From assembly GCF_019429525.1 (NCBI RefSeq), contig NZ_JAHXZL010000007.1, forward strand, positions 203,612 to 267,611: 64,000 bases of DNA, read 5' to 3'. The DNA is from Sphingomonas folli (GTDB taxonomy: Bacteria; Pseudomonadota; Alphaproteobacteria; Sphingomonadales; Sphingomonadaceae). Position numbers and translations under genes: made by a program. Positions within the stretch are counted from its first letter, which is position 1. Every line of letters begins with the position of its first letter. Positions 37,473 to 47,425 of the stretch are shown in pieces. The notes below the pieces were generated by a model that searched no databases, was not told the origin of the DNA, and was given only the letters and a program-made list of their open reading frames with translations.

Positions 37473-38629
37473 GCGTCGTACAGGATTTCCGCCCGCGCCA
37501 CTTCGTGCTCGCCGCCGGGGGCACCGGCGGCCACATGGTGCCCGCCGCCGCGCTCGCGACCGAGTTGACCAAACGCGGCCACCGCGTCGCTCTGGTGAGC
37601 GACGCGCGCGGGGTGCGCTTCCCCGGCCTGTTCGAGGACGTGCAGACGCACGTCATCCCCGCCGGGCGCTTCGCCGGCGGCCCGCTCGGCTGGGCCAAGG
37701 CGGCGCGGCTGATGATGCAGGGCCGCGCGATGGCGGCCGAGCTGTACCGTACGTTCAGGCCCGCGGCGGTGATCGGCTTCGGCGGCTATCCGGCTTACCC
37801 GGCGCTGTCGGCGGCCTTCGCCGCGGGCATCCGCACCGCGGTGCACGAGCAGAACGCGGTGCTCGGCCGCGTCAACCGGCTGGTCGCGGGCAAGGTCGAC
37901 GGGATCGCGACCAGCTACGCCGAGACCGAGCGGCTGCGCCCGCGGCATCGTGCCAAGGCGCATCACGTCGGCAACCCGGTGCGCGAGAGCGTGCTCGCGC
38001 TTCGCGCCAAGCCCTACCCGCTGCTCGACGAGGACAGCATCTTCCGCGTGCTGGTCACCGGCGGCAGCCAGGGCGCCTCGGTGCTCAGCCAGGTCGTACC
38101 CGAGGGGCTGGCGATGCTGCCGGTCGCGTTCCGCCGCCGCCTGCAGGTGACGCACCAGGCGCGGATCGAGGACATCGACTCCGCGCGCGAGACCTACGCC
38201 CGGCTCGAGATCGCGGCCGACCTCGCCACCTATCTGCCCGACCTGCCCGAGCAGCTCGGCTGGGCGCACGTGGTGATCGCGCGCGCGGGCGCCTCCACCA
38301 TCGCCGAGCTGACCGCGGCGGGGCGCCCCGCCATCCTGGTGCCGCTGCCCAGCGCCACCGACGACCACCAGACCGCCAACGCGCGCGAGATCACCCGCGC
38401 CGGCGGCGCGCGCACGATCGCGCAGTCCGCCTTCACTCCCAGCGAACTCGCCAAGCAGATGCAGAAACTCGGCCTCGACCCCGAGGCGCTCCAGAACGCC
38501 GCCGCGCGCGCCCGCGCCTGCGGTGCACCGGAGGCGGCGAGCGATCTCGCCGACCTGGTCGAGAGTCTCGACTCGCCCGCCTCGCGGCTGCCGGTCGGGC
38601 GCGTCCAGCAGCGGAAGGCGTTCGCGTGA
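37469..38629 (+). CDS. murG: UDP-GlcNAc:lipid I N-acetylglucosamine transferase
   Basis: A 386-residue GT28 glycosyltransferase forming lipid II on the inner membrane face. [17 protein letters not shown] (acceptor-side loop), [24 protein letters not shown], the second glycine loop [12 protein letters not shown], and the sugar-nucleotide site [11 protein letters not shown] with DDHQTANA. Start ATG 37469 overlaps ftsW. The last ~25 residues ([18 protein letters not shown]) are variable. The stop overlaps murC (GTGA). Confidence 0.97.
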   Translation: MSVVQDFRPRHFVLAAGGTGGHMVPAAALATELTKRGHRVALVSDARGVRFPGLFEDVQTHVIPAGRFAGGPLGWAKAARLMMQGRAMAAELYRTFRPAAVIGFGGYPAYPALSAAFAAGIRTAVHEQNAVLGRVNRLVAGKVDGIATSYAETERLRPRHRAKAHHVGNPVRESVLALRAKPYPLLDEDSIFRVLVTGGSQGASVLSQVVPEGLAMLPVAFRRRLQVTHQARIEDIDSARETYARLEIAADLATYLPDLPEQLGWAHVVIARAGASTIAELTAAGRPAILVPLPSATDDHQTANAREITRAGGARTIAQSAFTPSELAKQMQKLGLDPEALQNAAARARACGAPEAASDLADLVESLDSPASRLPVGRVQQRKAFA

Positions 38630-40044
38630 GAGGGGTCGCAACCGACATCGGGACGATCCACTTCGTCGGCATCGGCGGGATCGGCATGTCGGGCATCGCC
38701 GAGGTGATGCACAATCTCGGCTATACCGTGCAGGGCTCGGACGTCGCCGAGGGCTATGTCGTCGAGGGGCTGCGCCGGCGCGGCATCGGCGTGACGATCG
38801 GGCACGACGCCGCCAATGTCGCGGGCGCCGCGGTGGTGGTCACCTCCACCGCGGTGAAGCGCGGCAATCCCGAGGTGGAGGCGGCGCTGCAGAACCGCGT
38901 CCCCGTGGTGCGCCGCGCCGAGATGCTCGCCGAGCTGATGCGGTTGAAGTCGACGGTCGCGGTCGCGGGCACGCACGGGAAGACCACCACCACCTCGATG
39001 GTCGCCGCGCTGCTCGACGCGGGCGGGGTCGATCCCACCGTGATCAACGGCGGCATCATCAACAGCTACGGCTCGAACGCCCGCCTCGGCGCGAGCGACT
39101 GGATGGTGGTCGAGGCGGACGAGAGCGACGGCAGCTTCCTGCGGCTCGACGGCACGATCGCGGTGGTGACCAATATCGATCCCGAGCACCTCGACCATTA
39201 CGGCAGCTTCGACCGCGCCAAGGACGCCTATGTCGAGTTCGTCGAGAACGTGCCCTTCTACGGCGCGGCGCTGCTGTGCCTCGATCACCCCGAGGTGCAG
39301 GCGCTGATCCCGCGCGTGCGCGACCGCCGCATCGTCACCTACGGTTTCGCCGCCTCGGCCGACGTGCGCGGGGTCGACGTGACGCCCTATCCCGGCGGCA
39401 ACCGCTTCGAGGCGCAGGTGCGCGCGCGCGACGGCGCGGTGCGCTCGATCGAGGGGATCGACCTGCCGATGCCGGGCCGCCACAACGTCCAGAACGCGCT
39501 CGCCGCGATCGGCGTCGCGCTCGAGCTCGGCATCGACGACGCGACGATCCAGAAGGGGTTCGAGCGCTTCGCCGGGGTCAAGCGGCGCTTCACCAAGGTG
39601 GGCGAGGTCGCGCTCGACGGCGGCGCGGCGACAATCGTCGACGATTACGGCCACCACCCGGTCGAGATCCGCGCGGTGCTCGCCGCCGCGCGGGAGTCGG
39701 CGCAGGGCAGGGTGATCGCGGTGGTGCAGCCGCATCGCTACTCGCGGCTCGGCAACCTGATGGAGGACTTCCGCGGCGCCTTCAACGACGCCGACCTCGT
39801 CTATGTCACCCCCGTCTATGCCGCGGGCGAGGCGCCGGTGCCCGGCGTCGACTCGGCCGCGCTGGTGGCGGGGTTGCGCGACCGCGGCCACCGCCAGGCC
39901 GAGCTGGTCGAGGACGCCGCCGCGCTCGCCGCCGCGCTCGCGGGCGAGCTGCGCGCGGGGGACCAGGTGATCTGCCTCGGCGCGGGCGATATCACCAAAT
40001 GGGCCGCGGGGCTCGCCGCCGCGATCGCGGCGCAGCGGCGGTGA
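38626..40044 (+). CDS. murC: UDP-N-acetylmuramate--L-alanine ligase
   Basis: A 472-residue Mur ligase that starts the stem peptide by adding L-Ala to UDP-MurNAc. [18 protein letters not shown] (Rossmann loop), ATP loop [62 protein letters not shown] and QPHRYSRL. Start GTG 38626 overlaps murG; stop overlaps murB. Normal length. Confidence 0.98.
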   Translation: MRGVATDIGTIHFVGIGGIGMSGIAEVMHNLGYTVQGSDVAEGYVVEGLRRRGIGVTIGHDAANVAGAAVVVTSTAVKRGNPEVEAALQNRVPVVRRAEMLAELMRLKSTVAVAGTHGKTTTTSMVAALLDAGGVDPTVINGGIINSYGSNARLGASDWMVVEADESDGSFLRLDGTIAVVTNIDPEHLDHYGSFDRAKDAYVEFVENVPFYGAALLCLDHPEVQALIPRVRDRRIVTYGFAASADVRGVDVTPYPGGNRFEAQVRARDGAVRSIEGIDLPMPGRHNVQNALAAIGVALELGIDDATIQKGFERFAGVKRRFTKVGEVALDGGAATIVDDYGHHPVEIRAVLAAARESAQGRVIAVVQPHRYSRLGNLMEDFRGAFNDADLVYVTPVYAAGEAPVPGVDSAALVAGLRDRGHRQAELVEDAAALAAALAGELRAGDQVICLGAGDITKWAAGLAAAIAAQRR

Positions 40045-42044
40045 GCGTCGTGACGCTCCCTCCGGTCCGCGGGCGGCTCACCGCCGATGCCGCGCTGGCG
40101 CCGCTCGTCTGGTTCAAGAGCGGCGGCGCGGCCGAGTGGCTGTTCGAGCCCGCCGACGCCGACGATCTCGCCGCCTTCCTCGCCGCGCTCGACTCGGGCG
40201 TGCCGGTGCTGCCGCTAGGGCTCGGCTCCAACCTGATCGTGCGCGACGGCGGCGTGCCCGGCGTGACGATCCGCCTCGGCAAGGCGTTCGCGAGAGTGGA
40301 GTCGATCGGCGACTCGCTGCTGCGCTGCGGCGGGGGGGCGAGCGGCATCCTCGTCTCGTCGACCGCGCGCGACGCCGGCGTGGCGGGGGTGGAGTTCCTG
40401 CGCTCGATCCCGGGCACGGTCGGCGGCTTCGTGCGGATGAACGGCGGCGCCTATGGCCGCGAGACCGCCGACGTGCTGGTCGAGGCCGAGGTGGTGCTGC
40501 GCGACGGCACGCGCCGGACGCTGTCGCATGACGCGCTCGGCTACAGCTACCGCCACTCGGCGCTGCCCGACGGCGCGGTGGTGGTGCGCGCGACCTTCCG
40601 CGGCGTGCCGGGCGAGCCCGCCGCGATCCAGGCCGAGATGGACCGCATCGCTGCCGCGCGCGAGGCGAGCCAGCCGCTGCGCTCGCGCACCGGCGGCTCC
40701 ACCTTCAAGAACCCGCCGGGCGCGAAAGCGTGGCAGTTGGTCGACGCCGCGGGCTGTCGCGGCCTGCGCCGCGGCGACGCGCAGGTGAGCGAGAAACATA
40801 CCAACTTCCTGCTCAACCTGGGCGCCGCCAGCAGCGCCGAGATCGAGGCGCTGGGCGAGTACGTGCGCGCGCGGGTGAAGGCCGCGAGCGGCGTCGAACT
40901 GGAATGGGAGATACAGCGCGTGGGTGACGGACTAAATCCTTCCCGGGACGGGGAGGGGGACCGCCCGGCGCAGCCGGGTGGTGAAGGGGGCTCGCCTCAT
41001 GGCGCTTCGCTCGTGGAGAGCCCCCTCCACCAGCCTTCGGCTGGTCCCCCTCCCCGTGCCGGGGAGGATTTTCGTCGTTTCCACGTCGCCGTCCTGATGG
41101 GCGGTTGGTCGGCGGAGCGCGCGGTGTCGCTCCACTCGGGCGCCGGCGTCGCGGAGGCGCTCGAGTCGCTCGGCCACCGCGTCACCCGCGTCGACCTGAC
41201 CCCGACCGTCGCCGCCGACCTCGCCGCGGCCGCGCCCGACCTCGTCTTCAACGCGCTCCACGGTACGCCGGGCGAGGACGGCAGCGTGCAGGGCCTGCTC
41301 GAGCTGATGGGGCTGCGCTACACCCACTCGGGGCTCGCCACCTCGGTGATCGCGATCGACAAGGTGCTGACCAAGCAGGTGCTCGTCCCCGCGGGCGTGC
41401 CGATGCCGGGGGGGCGCATCGTGAAGTCCGCCGAGGTGTACGAGGCCGATCCGCTGCCGCGCCCCTACGTCCTCAAGCCCGTCAACGAGGGCTCGTCGGT
41501 AGGCGTCGCGATCGTCACCGAGGGCGGCAACTACGGCTCCCCGATCGGGCGCGACACCGCGGGGCCCTGGCAGGAGTTCGACGAGCTGCTCGCCGAGCCG
41601 TACGTCCGCGGGCGCGAGCTGACCACCGCGGTGCTCGACGGCGCCGACGGCCCGCGCGCGCTCGGCGTCACCGAGCTGCGGCCGAAGTCGGGCTGGTACG
41701 ATTACGACGCCAAATACACCGACGGCATGACCGAGCATCTCTTCCCCGCGCCCGTGCCCGACGAGATCGCCGAGGCGTGCCGCGGCCTCGCGCTACAGGC
41801 GCATCGCGTGCTCGGCTGCCGCGGGTGCAGCCGCTCGGACTTCCGCTGGGACGACGAGCGCGGCGTCGACGGGCTGTTCCTGCTCGAGGTCAACACCCAG
41901 CCCGGGATGACCGCGCTGAGCCTCGTTCCCGAGCAGGCGCGCCACACCGGCATGAGCTACGCCGAGCTGGTGCAGGCGATCGTCGTCGCCGCGATGCGCG
42001 CGCCCGCCCCCAGAGCGGCCGCCCGCGCGAGGGACGCGGCGTGA
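40041..42044 (+). CDS. murB-ddl: MurB-Ddl single reading frame: UDP-N-acetylenolpyruvoylglucosamine reductase fused to D-Ala-D-Ala ligase
   Basis: One uninterrupted 667-codon frame. Residues 1-297 are a complete MurB (FAD-binding [64 protein letters not shown]), ending at its normal end near VGDG. Residues ~299-344 are encoded by the palindromic element and replace the expected stop. From ~345 is a complete Ddl ([74 protein letters not shown]). Start GTG 40041 overlaps murC. Either a bifunctional protein is made, or Ddl restarts internally. Both enzymes are essential, so the junction must work or be a sequencing error. Confidence 0.85.
   Translation: MSVVTLPPVRGRLTADAALAPLVWFKSGGAAEWLFEPADADDLAAFLAALDSGVPVLPLGLGSNLIVRDGGVPGVTIRLGKAFARVESIGDSLLRCGGGASGILVSSTARDAGVAGVEFLRSIPGTVGGFVRMNGGAYGRETADVLVEAEVVLRDGTRRTLSHDALGYSYRHSALPDGAVVVRATFRGVPGEPAAIQAEMDRIAAAREASQPLRSRTGGSTFKNPPGAKAWQLVDAAGCRGLRRGDAQVSEKHTNFLLNLGAASSAEIEALGEYVRARVKAASGVELEWEIQRVGDGLNPSRDGEGDRPAQPGGEGGSPHGASLVESPLHQPSAGPPPRAGEDFRRFHVAVLMGGWSAERAVSLHSGAGVAEALESLGHRVTRVDLTPTVAADLAAAAPDLVFNALHGTPGEDGSVQGLLELMGLRYTHSGLATSVIAIDKVLTKQVLVPAGVPMPGGRIVKSAEVYEADPLPRPYVLKPVNEGSSVGVAIVTEGGNYGSPIGRDTAGPWQEFDELLAEPYVRGRELTTAVLDGADGPRALGVTELRPKSGWYDYDAKYTDGMTEHLFPAPVPDEIAEACRGLALQAHRVLGCRGCSRSDFRWDDERGVDGLFLLEVNTQPGMTALSLVPEQARHTGMSYAELVQAIVVAAMRAPAPRAAARARDAA
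40934..41072. repeat. Three-hairpin palindromic element, copy 2, between murB and ddl
   Basis: Arms 40934-40962 and 41043-41072 match the arms in murD (two mismatches between this copy's own arms). Same internal plan: hairpin CCCGGC-GCA-GCCGGG, inner stem with GGTGG.../...CCTCCACC, and hairpin AGCC-TTC-GGCT. It is open in the murB/ddl frame. Its first half is read in a different phase from the murD copy, while its second half ([13 protein letters not shown]) is read in the same phase. Confidence 0.9.
41013..42044 (+). CDS. ddl: Possible separate Ddl translation from a GTG inside the repeat (alternative to the fusion)
   Basis: If D-alanine--D-alanine ligase is made on its own, GTG 41013 is the only in-frame start that keeps the first strand [10 protein letters not shown]; it would give a ~343-residue protein with a repeat-derived leader [11 protein letters not shown] 41097 would cut off that strand. 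Ddl joins two D-Ala for MurF; both ATP-grasp lysine and metal-binding motifs are present. The upstream sequence has no strong ribosome site, so the fusion is equally or more likely. Confidence 0.4.
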   Translation: MESPLHQPSAGPPPRAGEDFRRFHVAVLMGGWSAERAVSLHSGAGVAEALESLGHRVTRVDLTPTVAADLAAAAPDLVFNALHGTPGEDGSVQGLLELMGLRYTHSGLATSVIAIDKVLTKQVLVPAGVPMPGGRIVKSAEVYEADPLPRPYVLKPVNEGSSVGVAIVTEGGNYGSPIGRDTAGPWQEFDELLAEPYVRGRELTTAVLDGADGPRALGVTELRPKSGWYDYDAKYTDGMTEHLFPAPVPDEIAEACRGLALQAHRVLGCRGCSRSDFRWDDERGVDGLFLLEVNTQPGMTALSLVPEQARHTGMSYAELVQAIVVAAMRAPAPRAAARARDAA

Positions 42045-43015
42045 GCCGCACCATCAAGCGCGGCGGGCCGCCGCCGCGGCGCGCGGTCAGCAACCGGCGG
42101 CGCGCGCCCAAGGTGTCGCTCGGCGACCGGCTGATCGCGCGCCTGCCGGTGAGCGAGGAGACGCTGCGCCGCGCGGTGACCTGGACGCTGCTCGGCGGCG
42201 TGGGCGCCGCGGCGCTGTCGCTCGCCACCGTGCTGGGGGTGCCGCAGGCGATCGGCGTCGGCATCGCCGAGGCGGCGGGGCGTGCCGGGCTGGAGGTCGA
42301 GCAGGTCGACATCACCGGGCTCAAGCGGATGGATCGCGAGACGGTCTATGCGATCGCGCTGGAGGACCAGCCGAGCCGCGCGATGCTGCGCGTCGACCTC
42401 GCGCGCGTGCGCGAGCGGCTGCTCGTCTATGGTTGGATCGCCGACGCCTATGTCGCGCGGCGGCTGCCCGACCGTCTGCTGATCCACATCACCGAGCGCG
42501 AGCCCGCCGCGATCTGGCAGGACAACGGCCAGCTCACGCTGATCGACGCGACCGGCCGGCTGCTCGCCCCGGTCGATCCCGCGCATATGCCCGACCTGCC
42601 GCTGGTGATCGGGCCGGGCGCGGACCGGCAGGAGGCGGGCTATCAGGCGCTGCTCGCCGCCGCCCCCGCGCTCAAGCCGCGCATCCGCGCCGCCAGCTGG
42701 ATCGGCAACCGCCGCTGGGACCTCACCTTCGACACGGGCGAGACGCTGGCGCTGCCGCAGGACGGCGCGGCGCAGGCGCTGGTCAAGTTCGCGCAGCTCG
42801 ACGGCGCGCGCTCGCTGCTCGGCAAGGGCTGGGTGCGCTTCGACCTGCGCGATCCCGCCAAGCTGGTGGCGCGCAAGCCGGGGCAGGACCTGCACCAGCG
42901 CTTGCAGGACGACGGCAACACCGACGCGGTGGCGGGCAACGCGACCGACCAGGGCGGCGGTAACGAGACGACGGCGACGCGCGCGCGGGAAACGACGCGC
43001 GTCGGCGAGGCGTAG
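42041..43015 (+). CDS. ftsQ: Cell division protein FtsQ
   Basis: A 324-residue bitopic divisome protein. A basic cytoplasmic end (TIKRGGPPPRRAVSNRRRAPK), one membrane helix (~50-72, LLGGVGAAALSLATVLGVP), the POTRA domain (~85-150, LEVEQVDITGLKRMDRETVYA) and beta domain (~155-285, containing PDRLLIHITEREPAAIWQ). A low-complexity tail of ~35 residues ends the protein. Start GTG 42041 overlaps the ddl stop. Confidence 0.95.
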   Translation: MSRTIKRGGPPPRRAVSNRRRAPKVSLGDRLIARLPVSEETLRRAVTWTLLGGVGAAALSLATVLGVPQAIGVGIAEAAGRAGLEVEQVDITGLKRMDRETVYAIALEDQPSRAMLRVDLARVRERLLVYGWIADAYVARRLPDRLLIHITEREPAAIWQDNGQLTLIDATGRLLAPVDPAHMPDLPLVIGPGADRQEAGYQALLAAAPALKPRIRAASWIGNRRWDLTFDTGETLALPQDGAAQALVKFAQLDGARSLLGKGWVRFDLRDPAKLVARKPGQDLHQRLQDDGNTDAVAGNATDQGGGNETTATRARETTRVGEA

Positions 43016-43037
43016 GACAGGGCGTGAGGGGGACAGC

Positions 43038-44297
43038 ATGGCCAAGGCAGCACCGGACGGTTTGATCACCGCACTCGACATCGGCTCGTCCAAGGTGTCG
43101 GCGATGATCGCGCAGAAGGGCGACGGCGGCGAGCTGGTGGTGCTCGGCACCGGCCAGCGCGAGAGCCGCGGCGTCAAGCGCGGCTATATCGCCGACATGG
43201 ACTCGACCGAGGTCGCGGTGCGCGAGGCGGTCGAGCAGGCCGAGCGGATCGCAGGCTTCAACATCGAGAACGTCTGGGCGGGCTTCTCCGCCGGCGGGCT
43301 GGTGAGCGACGAGGCCTTCATCGAGGCCGAGCTCGGCGGCATGCGGATCGAGCAGGCCGATATCGACGCCTTGCTCCAGGAGGGGCGCCAGTCGATCGAC
43401 CCGGCGGGACGGATGGTGCTCCACGCCCAGCCCGCGCTCTACACGCTCGACGGGCTGACGGGCGTGAAGAAGCCGCTGGGGCTCCACGCCGACCGGCTCG
43501 GCGTCCACATCCACGTCATCGCCGCCGACGGCTCGCCGGTGCGCAACCTCGACCTGTGCGTCCGCTCGGCGCACCTCGAGGTGAAGTCGATCATCGCCGC
43601 GCCGGTCGCCACCGGCCTGGCCTGCCTCAGCCCCGAGGAGCGCGACCTCGGCGTCGCGTTGGTCGAGATCGGCGCGGGGATCACGAACGTGTCGCTGTTC
43701 GCCGGCTCGATGCTCGTCGGGCTGAAGTCGATCCCCTTCGGCGGCGCGGACATCACCGACGACATCGCCTCGGCCTTCGGCACGACGCGGCTCCAGGCCG
43801 AGCGGATCAAATGCTTCCACGGCTCGGCCAACGCGAGCCCGCGCGACAACCACGAGATGGTGACGATCCGCGAGCGCACCGACGACGAGGATTCGGAGGC
43901 GCTGCAGATCACCAAGGCGGCGCTGATCGCGGTGATCCGCCAGCGGCTGGAGCATCTCACCAGCGAGATCCAGGCGGCGCTGAAGGAGCTGAAGTTCGAG
44001 GGGCCGGTCGGGCGCCAGGTGGTGCTGACCGGCGGCGGAGCGGAGCTCAAGGGCATCGCCGACTATGCCCAGCAGGCGCTCGGGCGCTCGGTCCGCGTCG
44101 GCCGGCCCAAGGGACTGACCGGGCTGCCCGAGGCGCATTCGGGGCCGGGCTTCGCCACGCTGGCGGGGCTGGCCTTCTTCGCCGCGAGCGATCCGATCGA
44201 CCTGCGCGGACTGGTGCCGTCGCAGCAGATGGTCCATCGCCAGCGCGGCCTGCGCGGATTCTGGAAGCTCGTGCAGGCGGCCAAGGCGAATTATTGA
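43038..44297 (+). CDS. ftsA: Cell division protein FtsA
   Basis: A 419-residue actin-like protein that tethers FtsZ to the membrane. ATP-binding ITALDIGSSKVSAMI, subdomain 1C (~83-165, GFNIENVWAGFSAGG), VALVEIGAGITNVSLF, KSIPFGGADITDDIA and VVLTGGGAELKGI. The amphipathic membrane helix is at the extreme C-terminus (LRGFWKLVQAAKANY). ATG 43038 follows GAGGGGG. Normal length. Confidence 0.97.
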   Translation: MAKAAPDGLITALDIGSSKVSAMIAQKGDGGELVVLGTGQRESRGVKRGYIADMDSTEVAVREAVEQAERIAGFNIENVWAGFSAGGLVSDEAFIEAELGGMRIEQADIDALLQEGRQSIDPAGRMVLHAQPALYTLDGLTGVKKPLGLHADRLGVHIHVIAADGSPVRNLDLCVRSAHLEVKSIIAAPVATGLACLSPEERDLGVALVEIGAGITNVSLFAGSMLVGLKSIPFGGADITDDIASAFGTTRLQAERIKCFHGSANASPRDNHEMVTIRERTDDEDSEALQITKAALIAVIRQRLEHLTSEIQAALKELKFEGPVGRQVVLTGGGAELKGIADYAQQALGRSVRVGRPKGLTGLPEAHSGPGFATLAGLAFFAASDPIDLRGLVPSQQMVHRQRGLRGFWKLVQAAKANY

Positions 44298-44414
44298 CGC
44301 GGCTACAGGGCGTTTCGCGGTGTTTCCTCTTCCACCCGGCGTCTCGTTGTTGCACATCGGTAGAAATTAACCGCGCGAGTGACGGCGGCGCGGAGCGGAC
44401 GGAGTAAGCACGCG

Positions 44415-45923
44415 ATGAGCATCGAATTCATCACCCCGGATCTCGACGATCTCACCCCGCGCATCACCGTCGTGGGGGTCGGCGGCGCCGGCGGCAACGC
44501 CATCGCCAACATGATGCGCGCCGACGTGCAGGGCGTGCAGTTCCTCGTCGCCAACACCGACGCGCAGGCGCTGAAACAGTCCGAGGCGGAGCAGAAGATC
44601 CAGCTCGGCGCCAAGATCACCCAGGGCCTGGGCGCGGGCAGCCGCCCCGAGATCGGCCGCGCCGCCGCGGAAGAGACGATCGACGAGCTGTCGCGCCTGC
44701 TCGAGGGCAGCCACATGTGCTTCATCGCCGCGGGCATGGGCGGCGGCACCGGCACCGGCGCCGCCCCGGTGATCGCCAAGGCCGCGCGCGACATGGGCAT
44801 CCTGACCGTCGGCGTCGTCACCAAGCCGTTCAGCTTCGAGGGCAACCGCCGCGCCAAATCGGCCGACGCCGGCATCGAGGAGCTGCAGAAGTTCGTCGAC
44901 ACGCTGATCGTGATCCCGAACCAGAACCTGTTCCTGGTCGCCAACGCCAACACCACCTTCAAACAGGCCTTTGAGATGGCCGACGAGGTGCTCCAACAGG
45001 GCGTGCGCGGCATCACCGACCTGATGGTGATGCCCGGCCTCATCAACCTCGATTTCGCCGACGTCCGCTCGGTAATGCAGGAGATGGGCAAGGCGATGAT
45101 GGGCACCGGCGAGGCCGAGGGCGACGACCGCGCGCTGATCGCGGCGCAGAAGGCGATCGCCAACCCGCTGCTCGACGGCGTCTCGATGCAGGGCGCCAAG
45201 GGCGTGATCGTGTCGATCACCGGCGGCGACGACATGCGCCTGCTCGAGGTCGACGAGGCCGCCAACCACATCCGCGAGCTGGTCGACCCGGACGCCAACA
45301 TCATCTGGGGCTCGGCGTTCAACCCCGAGCTGGAGGGCAAGATCCGCGTCTCGGTGGTCGCCACCGGCATCGAGAACAGCGTGGGCACCGCGGCGCCCGC
45401 GACCAGCGCCCCGGCCGAGCCGACTCGCACCTTCAGCTTCTCGGCGCCGCGCCGCGGCGACGCCGCGCCCGCCGCCGCGGCCCCGACCCCCGCGCCGCAG
45501 CCGGCCCCCGCGCCGACCCCGACGCCCGCGCCGGTGCCGAGCGCCTATCAGCCGACCCCTGAGGTGCCGCCGCAGCAGCCGAGCGGCGCCGCCGCGGGCG
45601 CGATGGCGCAAGGCGTGCCGCCGACCACCTCGGGCCCGGTCGTGGATCCCGTTCCGGCATCCGCGCCCGGCGCGCCGGCGGACGACGAACTGCTGCTCGG
45701 CACCGACTCGCTGATGCCGCCGGCCGCCGCGGGCGACGCCGCGCGCCGTCGCTTCCTCGCACCGGGCGGCGAGGGTGAGGAGGCGCCGCCGCAGCCGCGC
45801 GTCAAGCTGGGCGGTACGCTGTTCGAGCGGATGCAGAACGCCACCCGCAACGCCGGCGGCCGCAGCGACGAGGGCGAGGGCGGCGACCTGCCGCGTTTCC
45901 TCCACCGCCAGAACAACCAGTGA
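44415..45923 (+). CDS. ftsZ: Cell division protein FtsZ
   Basis: A 502-residue tubulin-like GTPase forming the Z-ring. [17 protein letters not shown], signature [16 protein letters not shown]7 loop [10 protein letters not shown] region, then a long intrinsically disordered linker (~325-465) rich in Pro/Ala, and the C-terminal peptide [12 protein letters not shown] that binds FtsA. The start is ATG 44415 (MSIEF), not the upstream in-frame codon at 44379. A 117-base gap after ftsA may hold an extra promoter. Confidence 0.98.
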   Translation: MSIEFITPDLDDLTPRITVVGVGGAGGNAIANMMRADVQGVQFLVANTDAQALKQSEAEQKIQLGAKITQGLGAGSRPEIGRAAAEETIDELSRLLEGSHMCFIAAGMGGGTGTGAAPVIAKAARDMGILTVGVVTKPFSFEGNRRAKSADAGIEELQKFVDTLIVIPNQNLFLVANANTTFKQAFEMADEVLQQGVRGITDLMVMPGLINLDFADVRSVMQEMGKAMMGTGEAEGDDRALIAAQKAIANPLLDGVSMQGAKGVIVSITGGDDMRLLEVDEAANHIRELVDPDANIIWGSAFNPELEGKIRVSVVATGIENSVGTAAPATSAPAEPTRTFSFSAPRRGDAAPAAAAPTPAPQPAPAPTPTPAPVPSAYQPTPEVPPQQPSGAAAGAMAQGVPPTTSGPVVDPVPASAPGAPADDELLLGTDSLMPPAAAGDAARRRFLAPGGEGEEAPPQPRVKLGGTLFERMQNATRNAGGRSDEGEGGDLPRFLHRQNNQ

Positions 45924-45929
45924 GCTGAG

Positions 45930-45948
45930 ACGGGGCGGCGCGCCCCGT
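45930..45948 (+). terminator. Hairpin after ftsZ
   Basis: ACGGGGCG and CGCCCCGT pair across a GCG loop, six bases after the ftsZ stop. No T-run. Probable end of the dcw transcript. Confidence 0.55.
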
Positions 45949-46053
45949 GGTGGCGAAGGGTGCGATGGTCGGCGGCGTCGCGGTATGGGGCGGCCGCTGA
46001 CCGTCAAAGTGCCGGGGTGACGGGCGCGGATCAGTGCGCCGGCCGCACTCGCC

Positions 46054-46944
46054 TCACCACAGCACGCTCCGCACCGGCTGGAGCGGCGCGGGCGCGTCAT
46101 AGCCGGCGGCCTGGAGCAGATCGATCTCGATCGTCCGGCACATCGCGCACAGTGGCACGTCGTGGACCGTGTCGGCGAAGGGGTCGACCAGATCGTCGGC
46201 GACCTGCAGTCCGGCGAGGAACATGAACCCCGCCACCGACGAGCCGATCGGCGTCGCCCATTCCAGCGTCTCCACCAGGCCGAACGGCAGCAGCAGACAC
46301 ATCAGTTTGGCGAAGAACACCGGGAAGGTGCGATATTGCGCCGGCAACGGGGTGTTCTTGAGCCGCTCCATCCCGCCCTGCGCGTTGGCGATGTCGACCA
46401 TCACGCGCTCGATCTGGGTCTGCTGGATCGTGTCGATCAGCCCCTCGCGGCGGATGTCGGCGATCATCCGCGTGGTGCCGTCGAGCAGCGCGTTGGCGGG
46501 GTTGGTGCGCGCCATCGCCGCGGCGGCCGCCTCCGTGCCCAGCAACCGCTCGATCTCGGGCGCCGGATCCTGCCGCCGCAGCTGGCAGCGCAGCGCGTGG
46601 ACATAGGCGATCTGGCGCCGCACGATCATCCGCTTCATCGACGCGGCGGCGACGCTGTCGTCGGGGACGAAGCCCAGCACCGCGCGCGCGAGGCTGCGCG
46701 AGGCGTTGATCATCGCCCCCCATAGGGTCCGCCCCTCCCACCAGCGCTGATAGGCCGAGTTGGTGCGGAAGCCGAGGAACAGCCCGAGCACCGTGCCGAA
46801 TAGGGTGATCGGCAGCGCTGGCGCGGCGAAGGGCAGCGCGTAGTAGAAGAGCGTGACCGCCGAATCCCACACGAACAGGACGGCGAGCGTGCGCCAGGCG
46901 GGATAGAGCGTCTGGCGGATCCGAGGTGCGCGACCGACGATCAT
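46054..46944 (-). CDS. Bestrophin family ion channel (UPF0187)
   Basis: A 296-residue membrane protein of the bestrophin family; characterised members are pentameric anion or cation channels. Family marks: FGTVLGLFLGFRTNSAYQRWWEGR, WGAMINASRSLARAV, and DDLVDPFADTVHDVPL near the C-terminus. About four membrane helices. Start ATG 46944 overlaps the stop of the upstream small membrane protein gene (ATGA), suggesting co-function. The ion carried is not predictable. Confidence 0.92.
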   Translation of the reverse strand: MIVGRAPRIRQTLYPAWRTLAVLFVWDSAVTLFYYALPFAAPALPITLFGTVLGLFLGFRTNSAYQRWWEGRTLWGAMINASRSLARAVLGFVPDDSVAAASMKRMIVRRQIAYVHALRCQLRRQDPAPEIERLLGTEAAAAAMARTNPANALLDGTTRMIADIRREGLIDTIQQTQIERVMVDIANAQGGMERLKNTPLPAQYRTFPVFFAKLMCLLLPFGLVETLEWATPIGSSVAGFMFLAGLQVADDLVDPFADTVHDVPLCAMCRTIEIDLLQAAGYDAPAPLQPVRSVLW

Positions 46945-47219
46945 TCGGCGGGCACGGCCTCGATCATGGCAGGGCGGGTCCCGGTCGCGTCGGCGTCATC
47001 GGCGCGCGCGACGATGTCGCCCAGCAGCTTGCGCGCGCCGAGCAGGAAGACCAGCGCGAACGCCTTGACGAACTCGCCGGACAGCGCGGGCGCGAGCTCC
47101 CGCTGCATCCGCGCGACCGCGACCAGGAGGAGCAGCGCGAAGGCCACGATCGGCAGCAACTCGACGTCGCGCCAGCTGAGCGGCTCGTCGTGGTGCGTAT
47201 CGACCAAATAATGGATCAT
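46941..47219 (-). CDS. Small membrane protein upstream of bestrophin
   Basis: A 92-residue hypothetical protein with two hydrophobic segments (VELLPIVAFALLLLVAVARM and VKAFALVFLLGARKLLGDIV) and short polar ends. No family recognised. Coupled by ATGA to the bestrophin gene, so it may assist the channel. A 9-bp inverted repeat with 18-bp spacer (47294-47329) lies 75-110 bases upstream of its start. Confidence 0.75.
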   Translation of the reverse strand: MIHYLVDTHHDEPLSWRDVELLPIVAFALLLLVAVARMQRELAPALSGEFVKAFALVFLLGARKLLGDIVARADDADATGTRPAMIEAVPAE

Positions 47220-47293
47220 CGCTGCGTCTCCGAGGGCGGGGCGAACCGCTCTCGGTGGCGACGCGGCGCCGGGTCAACGCCGACGCGCGGACA

Positions 47294-47329
47294 GAAACAC
47301 TATGTTTTGCCGAGGCTTGGTAGTGTTTC
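47294..47329. promoter_or_regulatory. GAAACACTA / TAGTGTTTC inverted repeat, candidate operator
   Basis: GAAACACTA (47294-47302) and TAGTGTTTC (47321-47329) are perfect inverted 9-mers around an 18-bp spacer. They are AT-rich against a very GC-rich background and sit upstream of the small-membrane-protein/bestrophin pair. Half-site centres are 27 bp apart, which would suit a tetramer or two dimers. Confidence 0.5.
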
Positions 47330-47425
47330 CTCTATCGTCGCTACGTGTCTGCCACGTTGCTGCGGCGCGGCGGGAGCATGTCCCGCGGCGCCCGGCCGGG
47401 TGCTAGCTTATCCGACCCGACCGAA

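Noticed and set aside
38523..40040. Upstream extension of the murB frame by ~500 codons
   Set aside because: It overlaps murC out of frame and is low-complexity; the true start is GTG 40041, which overlaps the murC stop as elsewhere in the operon.
41097..42044. ATG 41097 as the native ddl start
   Set aside because: It would remove the first beta strand (HVAVL) of the ligase fold; GTG 41013 or the fusion is more plausible.
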